NCBI GenBank assembly: GCA_036824465.1
Contig: DAITAC010000111.1
Location: 1 to 12,627, forward strand
Direction of reading: 5' to 3'
Source: JAKOQB01 sp036824465
Lineage (GTDB): Bacteria > Pseudomonadota > Gammaproteobacteria > Burkholderiales > Burkholderiaceae_F
DNA: 12,627 bases
Part shown: in pieces, positions 8,701 through 12,627 of the stretch
How positions within the stretch are numbered: the first letter of the stretch is position 1
Layout of the letters: each line of letters begins with the position of its first letter
Notes under the pieces: generated by a model
The model's input: only the letters and a program-made list of their open reading frames with translations
What the model was told of the DNA's origin: nothing
Database searches by the model: none
Position numbers and translations under genes: made by a program

Positions 8701-10076
8701 AACCCCTTGTAGACGACGCGTACGTAGTGATCGCGGCCCATCGAGCCGCGGTGGACCCATTCCTCAACCGACAGGCCAGGCGGGTCCCAGTTGCCGCGCG
8801 AATCGAGCCAGGCACCGAGCGCCGACAGCATCAGCAGATTGGCGCCGATCGGCTGCGGCGCGTAGTTCGACACCGAGAAGTTCGACGACAAGTGTGTGAT
8901 CTGGAACCGATCGAAATCGTCCAGCGGCATTCGGAACGGACTCGTGTTTGGCGCCGGCAGATCCGCCGCGACCGGGAACGGCGACTGCATCGGTTTCTGC
9001 GACCCTTCGCCGGTCAGTGCCCATACGGCGCGCACCGTACGCTGCGAATCCGGCTGCGGCGGTTCGATCAGGCTGCCGTCATTCTTCGGCGCGACCAGAC
9101 GTGAGTGCCACAGCTCCGTGCGCCCTTCGGGCGACGTGACGGGAAGTTTCGCGTGCCGCCAGCGCTCGCCGCCGTGCGGGCTGATGATCAGGCGCCACGG
9201 CAACTCGATTGCAGTCTCGCGCGCACCGGGCGCGGCGGGACGCGGCCCGCGCGGAACCGGAATCACACCGGGGTCTATTGCGACGCCAGCGTCAATCACT
9301 ACGTTGCCGGCGGTGATGCCAGCGCGCAGCGGCCGCAGCCCCGGCCCACCGATCGCCTGGCGCAACTGGAGCGTCGTCGTATCGCCCTGCAAGGCGGTGA
9401 TCCGCAGCGTGCGGGCGGCAAAGCTGGTCAGCGCTGCGCGCTGCGAAGCTTTCAGCTTGCCGAGGTTGACGAACAGGTCACCGAACAGAAACGGTGGCCG
9501 CGTGACCGTCGCCGACGGGGAGCGTGCATTGGCCGGCACGACGAGTTGCAGCGATTCGCACGCTTCGAGCACGCCTTTCAACGTGTAGGGAACATCGAAG
9601 CCATCGGGCACGCTGAACACCAGGCGCGATTCGCCGGCGATGCGTGCGCGCACCGGCGGACCGGTCGGATCCTCGGTGCCGCCAGGGGGATCGGGCTTGT
9701 CGTCCTTTCCGTCGGGTCGCTTCGGGTTCGTCGTTCCGGCCGGACGCGTTTCGAAGAATGCCTGCTCCGTGATGGACTGCGGTGGAAAATGCAGCACCAG
9801 ATTCGCGGTGCCGCTCGCCGTCTTCTTCAGGCGCGGTGGTGTACCGGGTTGCACTACCAGGTTGATCAACTCGATCCGCAGCGCCACCAGGTCTTGCGCA
9901 CGCACGGCCGCATGTCCGGGGCGGCCCACGTCGAAAAAGTTGCCGCGCGGATCGTTTCGGGGCAACGTCAGGTGCGGATTGACAACGACCGCCGCCCCGG
10001 GCAACAGCGGACCGGCGATCGAGCCGCGTGCAGTGGTGCGCCTCGACGCGGCCTTGCCGGTCTTCTTGGTGGCCAT
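5778..10076 (-). CDS. Giant uncharacterised protein with helical middle and beta-rich C-terminus, 1432 residues (first gene of operon)
   Basis: I do not recognise a named family. The ATG at 10074-10076 has an AGGAGG five bases upstream, so the start is secure. Visible architecture: a basic, Ala-rich N-terminal tail (1-20) that is not a signal peptide; a mostly beta region to about 800, interrupted by an acidic Pro-rich linker (about 112-142); and a hydrophobic stretch near 801-826. From about 835 to 1085 follows a long Ala/Leu/Gln-rich helical segment, probably helical bundle or coiled coil. From about 1086 to 1390 comes a series of regular amphipathic strands: GGGGFFGITL near 1271, FGASVSIDFGVASGGVHVMA near 1294, and further strands to TITCERKFAG. 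The end is short and charged. The strand series could form a long sheet, groove or barrel, and resembles from memory tails of unnamed giant proteins in actinobacteria and other phyla. Phage-tail-like, lipid-binding or surface roles are possible but unproven. Confidence 0.9.
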   Translation of the reverse strand: MATKKTGKAASRRTTARGSIAGPLLPGAAVVVNPHLTLPRNDPRGNFFDVGRPGHAAVRAQDLVALRIELINLVVQPGTPPRLKKTASGTANLVLHFPPQSITEQAFFETRPAGTTNPKRPDGKDDKPDPPGGTEDPTGPPVRARIAGESRLVFSVPDGFDVPYTLKGVLEACESLQLVVPANARSPSATVTRPPFLFGDLFVNLGKLKASQRAALTSFAARTLRITALQGDTTTLQLRQAIGGPGLRPLRAGITAGNVVIDAGVAIDPGVIPVPRGPRPAAPGARETAIELPWRLIISPHGGERWRHAKLPVTSPEGRTELWHSRLVAPKNDGSLIEPPQPDSQRTVRAVWALTGEGSQKPMQSPFPVAADLPAPNTSPFRMPLDDFDRFQITHLSSNFSVSNYAPQPIGANLLMLSALGAWLDSRGNWDPPGLSVEEWVHRGSMGRDHYVRVVYKGFLFPFGHRVALVKVSERKFHNGARDEHGVPVIEQKSGNTAYLRQRLFIVVRERERTYVDPSLSNKAGTVFLHRQMPFTSVRIVTTVTPNLDQPGSAAGGITGFMDQRLFWPCVNGEPFNFECVGTDLDGRAVQFDLPMIFMDNTLASPRNLVGSRLVADFATAESNADLTQKAWTDPARAGRRVAQIKQQRVALAQSMKAGDTTIQADEISFDAFFEKSNQPLRSYSNNLSRPVFYPKVEQARVRIAALSQLTGSSKSNLVKFNAHFLQHGFASNEGQVFLDVTAEAGMAQLDFSTQGDRSGGFVQPNLKPSAISRLTGPVTGNVSNFIAGQMNGLDAFPKTLSDLPLPLLFGCIPLGEVIQAVTGLAGKPEQIPKFASEASTQIENFINGLVRLFDLVTRIADQPGRLADAAITAVKSTLQDLIDQSKSYAAPLVADVKARINELTTALNGVAAQVQQLFDAGANAGAKPINTAPNLAGLAGAIAAAKTAAANLRATANAQVGGVSLPSGFRQSLLAMASQLDTFLADALTITTLITQGKALYTALDGIVGQPDQLGALLSNPAQLKTKLEAVQAAIAPLKTTLANFRLLDGAVKQSVLAAIDVVLQVLGAAADLLKLLEMLTGDELVIRFDWNPPIDSWGFEPGKPLFRANDKRGFLVAVEAKVKKSGQSAPKISVVCSLKSFDLVLIAPASFIELNFEKIEFSVTSAAKMNVDVLLTDIKFVGPLSFVETLRDLIPLDGFSDPPHLDITPQGIDAGFNVALPGISIGVFSLTNLSLGAGFTVPFIGQPLSVRFNFCTREQPFCLTVYMFGGGGFFGITLDPHGIQILEAAFEFGASVSIDFGVASGGVHVMAGVYFRMEMSACSLTGYFRLGGHVSVLGLISASLELYLELRYEFESGKCAGKAQLTIEVEIFMFSMSVTITCERKFAGSNGDPSFRDLMGVQPALKLADELALIDNSTVYAWREYAEAFA

Positions 10077-10081
10077 TGTTT

Positions 10082-10087
10082 CCTCCT
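10082..10087 (-). promoter_or_regulatory. Ribosome binding site of the giant-gene operon
   Basis: The plus-strand CCTCCT reads AGGAGG on the minus strand, five bases before the ATG at 10076. It is a full consensus Shine-Dalgarno and fixes the start of the 1432-residue gene. The promoter must lie farther right in the divergent region; I could not identify a confident -35/-10 pair. Confidence 0.75.
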
Positions 10088-10228
10088 GCGCAGTCGAAAC
10101 GATTCCGCACCGACCGCTGCGTGATACGTGGGCGCGACTGTGTTGTTACGGTACGTTCGGGTCAAGCGCCGAATCCCGGCATGCCCAACGTGCGGGACTG
10201 CAATGCGGGTCGTCGAAGTGGATGCACA

Positions 10229-10255
10229 GTCACCGCAAAGCATCTTTGCGGTGAC
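10229..10255. repeat. Perfect 12-bp inverted repeat (hairpin or operator)
   Basis: GTCACCGCAAAG at 10229-10240 and CTTTGCGGTGAC at 10244-10255 are exact reverse complements separated by three bases (CAT). It lies about 150 bp before the giant operon start and about 480 bp before the peptide gene. As RNA it would form a very stable hairpin on either strand, but there is no U-run on either side, so a classical intrinsic terminator is unlikely. As DNA it has the symmetry of an operator for a dimeric regulator, with a half-site spacing of about 15 bp. Function is inferred; the symmetry is seen directly. Confidence 0.7.
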
Positions 10256-10332
10256 CGGATCCGCGAGTGCATTGCGCTCCATAACTTGCGTTTCTCGCGC
10301 AAGCTATCTGCGCGCGGATGCGCCTTGCCCTC

Positions 10333-10593
10333 TCAATAGTCAATCGTCGCTCCTACGTAAGGACGTGAGGCGATCCCCAGATTGCGCGTGTATTTCTCAG
10401 CAGAGGCAGCAGGCGCAAAGCGGCGTGCCTCAATTGCTGCAGCGAGCACCTGCACGGCACGTACATGGTTCTCTTGCACGCACTTGCAGCGCTCGTGGCC
10501 GCAGCGCGCGGACTCCTTGGACTCGGCGCGCAGCGGCGCGTCCTGATTGACGCCGCAGTTTCGGTCCGCGCAGGCGTTTGCAGCTTTCGTCAA
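10333..10593 (-). CDS. Doubtful 86-residue Cys-rich small ORF
   Basis: A minus-strand frame opens with TTG at 10593, directly after an in-frame stop, and ends with TGA at 10333. The product has five cysteines in the first 38 residues (8, 13, 31, 36, 38), including RCGHERCKC, a spacing that recalls small metallothionein-like or zinc-ribbon peptides. The second half is an Ala-rich helix followed by EKYTRNLGIASRPYVGATIDY. Codon choice looks plausible for coding, but the start is a TTG without a clear Shine-Dalgarno and no family is recognised. It could be an intact small gene, the remnant of a longer one, or a chance frame. If real, it would be read toward the giant operon and lie between the two units. 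Confidence 0.25.
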   Translation of the reverse strand: MTKAANACADRNCGVNQDAPLRAESKESARCGHERCKCVQENHVRAVQVLAAAIEARRFAPAASAEKYTRNLGIASRPYVGATIDY

Positions 10594-10723
10594 TCACTGC
10601 GATGCGGATCGCCAGTTACTGAAACCGGCGATCGTGGGAATGCGCTATCGGTATCGATGATGACGGTGAGCGCCCTAAGATGCCCGAGCTTCGCTTACGC
10701 GCGGCGTCCGACCAAACCAACTG

Positions 10724-10730
10724 AAGGAGA
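10724..10730 (+). promoter_or_regulatory. Ribosome binding site deciding the start of the 81-residue peptide
   Basis: AAGGAGA ends seven bases before the ATG at 10738. This strong Shine-Dalgarno, and the fact that the conserved-looking ALNPQPLPP motif begins only eight residues after that ATG, select 10738 over the in-frame upstream start at 10465, which would add 91 residues of unremarkable sequence. Confidence 0.8.
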
Positions 10731-10737
10731 TCAAGTC

Positions 10738-10983
10738 ATGAACAGATTCGATGAAGTTGCTCTGAATCCGCAACCGCTCCCACCGCGCGTGCGTGTGATG
10801 GTTTCGCATGATGTGGCTTTCGATTTGAAGAAGATGCAGAAGGTCACGGCCTCGGTGCTTGATCGGCTCGGCTGCGCGGGCTGCCACTCGGGACACATCC
10901 TTGATTTCCTCGTGATCCGCGACTTTGTCGTGAATCCAAAGACACTGGATGTCAACGAAGTGATGCCCGGCACCGGGTTCTAA
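10738..10983 (+). CDS. Candidate RiPP precursor peptide, 81 residues, with ALNPQPLPP and GCAGCHSG motifs
   Basis: The peptide begins MNRFDEVALNPQPLPPRVRV. It continues with a charged, probably helical segment (about 24-43, FDLKKMQKVTASVLDRL), then GCAGCHSG at 45-52 with Cys46, Cys49 and His50, and ends in a hydrophobic/acidic tail (ILDFLVIRDFVVNPKTLDVN, then EVMPGTGF). It has no signal peptide. Five bases after its stop lies a DUF692/MNIO enzyme gene, and such enzymes usually modify a Cys-, Asp- or Asn-containing peptide encoded next to them. I therefore infer it is the substrate, with the N-terminal part as leader and the CxxCH region as a candidate modification site. The LNPQPLPP motif recurs, as I recall, in small uncharacterised bacterial proteins, sometimes as repeats, but I know of no function. 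Alternatives are a metal-binding chaperone-like partner of the enzyme or a small redox protein. Confidence 0.85.
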   Translation: MNRFDEVALNPQPLPPRVRVMVSHDVAFDLKKMQKVTASVLDRLGCAGCHSGHILDFLVIRDFVVNPKTLDVNEVMPGTGF

Positions 10984-10988
10984 GAAGA

Positions 10989-12386
10989 ATGCGCGGGCTC
11001 GGCGTCGGATTGGTCTATTGGTCGGCTTTGCAGCCGCTTTTCGGATCGGGCGACGCGGAAGTACTTGAGCTGGAACCTCAGACACTCTGGACCAAGTCCT
11101 GGACGTCGTCCCGCCCGTGCTATCGATTGAACGAGGCGCTGTTCGATTCGATCGCCGTGCTGCCCCAGCCGAAGTTGATTCACGGGGTCGGGCAACCGCT
11201 GGGAGGGTCGGTCGATGACCCCCTCGAGTACGCGCCGCTCCTGCGACAGATGCTCGACCGGCTGAACCCCGCATGGGTCAGCGAGCACCTGAGCTTCAAT
11301 CGAACAAGGCGGCAGAGTGGCGTGTCCGAGTGCGGCTTTCTCTTGCCTCCCGCGCAGACACCTGCAGCGGTACGCGTGGCGGCCGAGAACATTGCGCGCT
11401 ATGGCCATGCACTCGGTCGTCCAGTCGCCTTTGAGACAGGCGTCAACTACTTCCGCTCGGCACCTGCCGATCTGCGCGACGGCAAGTTCTTCGCTGAAGT
11501 TGCCGAGACGGCAGACTGCGGCATCCTCCTTGATCTGCATAACCTGTGGTGCAACGAACGCAATGGCCGCCAGTCGGTGCAAAGCGCACTGCTGCAGTTG
11601 CCGCTCGACCGAGTCTGGGAAATTCATTTTGCGGGCGGGAGGTCACTCGATGGGTACTGGCTTGATGCCCACAGCGGCGAAATCCCACCGGCGCTCCTGG
11701 ACGTGGCTGCCGAAATCATCCCGAGGCTCAAGAATGTCGGCGCGTTGATATTCGAAATCCTCCCTGAGCATCTGGAGACGATCGGTCTCGACGGAGTGCA
11801 ACGCCAACTGGAGGCTCTCCGTCAGCTCTGGAGCTTGCGAACAAACACTGAGATTCTGGTTCGTTGCCCCGCAGCGCGATCGATGAAGCCGTCGGCAGCC
11901 GATATCGCTCAGGTTCGGGCATGGGAGATTGCTCTAATGAATGCGCTTGAAGGTGCGCCGGGCGAGTCATTCAAGTCGGACCCCGGCATCGGCATCATGC
12001 GTCGGTTGATCAGCGACTTCCGCAGTGCAAGCCTGACGCGAGGCATGCGTTTCACGATCACCGCTTTGCTCGCGGCATTGGGAGCCGAACAGACCGAACT
12101 CCTGCTTTCGACGTACTTGCGCTCGACCGCGCCGGATTCGTTCGTCGCAGTCGAGTCGCTTCACTTTGCGCGATTCCTGAGTCGGCGACCTGAGTTGATT
12201 GCATCAATTCCTTACCTGGCCGAGGTGCTTCGTTTTGAGAAGGCGCTCCTATCAGCGACCTTGTACGGTTCGACGACGGAATTGCACTGGTCGACCGATC
12301 CAACGTTGCTCCTCGCAGAATTGGAGGTCGGCCGGCTCCCGCAACATCTGCCGAATACGCCAAGTCGAATGACGATTGCGCTGTAG
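10989..12386 (+). CDS. DUF692 / MNIO-family oxidative peptide-modifying enzyme with C-terminal extension, 465 residues
   Basis: This is a TIM-barrel member of the multinuclear non-heme iron oxidative enzymes (DUF692, MbnB/TglH/ChrH relatives), which use two or three irons and O2 to modify ribosomal peptides. Family landmarks in order: GLGVGLVYW at 3-11 (first strand, so the ATG is right), HGVGQPLG at 65-72 with His65, SEHLSF at 98-103 with Glu99 and His100, Glu149 and Asn153 in FETGVNY, LLDLHNLWCNERN at 180-192 with Asp182 and Asn185, EIHFAGG at 211-217 with Glu211 and His213, WLDAHSG at 224-230 with Asp226 and His228, and FEILPEHL at 255-262 with Glu256. All expected metal ligands appear present. 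Residues beyond about 320 are an added helical domain (SLTRGMRFTITALLAALGAE, then FARFLSRR, then IPYLAEVLRFEKALLSA) resembling the separate partner/RRE-like proteins (MbnC/DUF2063 type) of other clusters, so the partner is probably fused. It starts 5 nt after the 81-residue gene without a good Shine-Dalgarno of its own, suggesting coupling. Third-position GC in the first 34 codons is lower (23/34) than in the giant genes. Confidence 0.92.
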   Translation: MRGLGVGLVYWSALQPLFGSGDAEVLELEPQTLWTKSWTSSRPCYRLNEALFDSIAVLPQPKLIHGVGQPLGGSVDDPLEYAPLLRQMLDRLNPAWVSEHLSFNRTRRQSGVSECGFLLPPAQTPAAVRVAAENIARYGHALGRPVAFETGVNYFRSAPADLRDGKFFAEVAETADCGILLDLHNLWCNERNGRQSVQSALLQLPLDRVWEIHFAGGRSLDGYWLDAHSGEIPPALLDVAAEIIPRLKNVGALIFEILPEHLETIGLDGVQRQLEALRQLWSLRTNTEILVRCPAARSMKPSAADIAQVRAWEIALMNALEGAPGESFKSDPGIGIMRRLISDFRSASLTRGMRFTITALLAALGAEQTELLLSTYLRSTAPDSFVAVESLHFARFLSRRPELIASIPYLAEVLRFEKALLSATLYGSTTELHWSTDPTLLLAELEVGRLPQHLPNTPSRMTIAL

Positions 12387-12391
12387 GTGTT

Positions 12392-12407
12392 GCCGGCAGC
12401 TGCCGGC
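12392..12407 (+). terminator. Hairpin just after the enzyme gene, possible terminator
   Basis: GCCGGCAGCTGCCGGC is a perfect 16-base palindrome five bases after the TAG at 12384-12386. As RNA it folds into six G/C pairs around AGCT. It is followed by CTCCTCCTT, which is only partly T-rich, so termination may be weak or Rho-assisted. Position and stability support a 3' end for the peptide/enzyme transcript. Confidence 0.4.
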
Positions 12408-12535
12408 TCCTCCTTGGGTGCCAAGACCCGGACAACGGCATCCCAACGACGCATCGCTGGATCGTCATTTGGCGCGAGTCCACCGATCGTCCGCTTCCGT
12501 TGGCTTCGGCTGGCGCTCGAAAACAATGCTGCCCG

Positions 12536-12619
12536 CCGCGAGCGGTGTCATCTCGGTCCGGCGGTTCGCCGTGGGCCGGCCAATGCGACGTGACCGCTCT
12601 GACCGCGTGTAAGTGCAAG
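12536..12619 (+). repeat. Right copy of ~84-bp flanking direct repeat
   Basis: This is the direct-orientation partner of 467-549, with seven substitutions and one extra base. The gap falls in GCTCT here against GCTT in the left copy. Identity ends near 12619, apart from a short CTCG a few bases on; the right border may continue past the window. The stretch 12408-12535 between the hairpin and this repeat holds no gene I can support. The divergence between copies argues against very recent duplication at a mobile-element boundary. Confidence 0.75.
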
Positions 12620-12627
12620 CACCTCGA

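Larger units (their letters stand above)
10077..10737. other. Divergent intergenic region between the two operons
   Basis: These 661 bases separate the leftward giant-gene operon from the rightward peptide/enzyme operon, so both promoters should be here. Visible items are a strong 12-bp inverted repeat (10229-10255), a weaker nested pair of inverted repeats just right of it (ATCCGCG at 10259-10265 with CGCGGAT at 10313-10319, enclosing CTTGCG at 10285-10290 with CGCAAG at 10298-10303), and a doubtful Cys-rich minus-strand ORF (10333-10593). A GGGAAT at 10636-10641 and a TGAAAC at 10619-10624 are the only promoter-like words I noticed before the peptide gene, and neither has a convincing partner at the right spacing. 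No sigma factor or regulator gene lies nearby. Confidence 0.6.

Noticed and set aside
7335..9104. A 589-codon plus-strand open frame
   Set aside because: It is wholly antisense within the 1432-residue gene, with the same shadow composition. The minus-strand gene has a consensus ribosome site and natural protein sequence.
10876..10890. CAGCH as a c-type heme attachment site
   Set aside because: The peptide has no signal sequence for periplasmic export, and no cytochrome maturation or redox gene is nearby. The MNIO neighbour gives a better explanation of the Cys residues.
10465..10983. A longer 172-residue version of the peptide gene starting at GTG/ATG near 10465
   Set aside because: The extra 91 residues look like non-coding translation, and a strong AAGGAG lies correctly before the internal ATG at 10738.
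12058..12618. A 186-codon minus-strand open frame at the right edge
   Set aside because: It overlaps the 3' end of the enzyme gene antisense and runs into repeat DNA. It shows no domain and is explained by base composition.

Overview
The window is GC-rich, with strong G/C preference at third codon positions. Its leftmost gene is an XRE-type antitoxin-like protein of a kind common in Proteobacteria. Together with its dispersed intergenic repeats, it looks like accessory DNA of a beta-proteobacterium, probably of the Burkholderia/Paraburkholderia group. This assignment rests on general sequence style, not on a marker gene. There is no rRNA, tRNA, CRISPR array, transposase or integrase in the window.

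Layout. (1) 1-222: the 3' part of a small helix-turn-helix gene whose start lies left of the window. (2) 223-977: about 750 bp without an intact gene. It holds a REP-like palindromic element, the left copy of an ~84-bp repeat (467-549) and a 68-codon gene remnant on the minus strand (579-785). (3) 978-10076, minus strand: two very large uncharacterised genes of 1432 and 1596 residues, upstream to downstream, 9 nt apart, with the Shine-Dalgarno of the second overlapping the stop of the first. (4) 10077-10737: a 661-bp divergent intergenic region with a perfect 12-bp inverted repeat and a doubtful cysteine-rich small ORF. (5) 10738-12386, plus strand: a two-gene unit of an 81-residue peptide (N-terminal ALNPQPLPP motif, GCAGCHSG motif) and a 465-residue DUF692/MNIO-type enzyme whose C-terminal extension looks like a fused partner domain. 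(6) 12387-12627: a hairpin just after the enzyme gene, then the right copy of the ~84-bp repeat (12536-12619). The two repeat copies are in direct orientation and bracket everything from 579 to 12386.

Interpretation. The plus-strand pair has the layout of a minimal RiPP cassette: a small precursor-like peptide with a Cys-containing motif, followed 5 nt later by a multinuclear non-heme iron oxidative enzyme. Known members of that enzyme family (MbnB, TglH, ChrH, the bufferin enzymes) modify Cys, or in other branches Asp or Asn, in ribosomal peptides. The peptide here does not resemble the methanobactin, 3-thiaglutamate or bufferin precursors that I know. The divergent partner operon encodes two giant, apparently soluble proteins with no domain I can name. 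Whether the two operons form one functional module is an inference from adjacency and the shared flanking repeats. That possible module is the most interesting content of the window.
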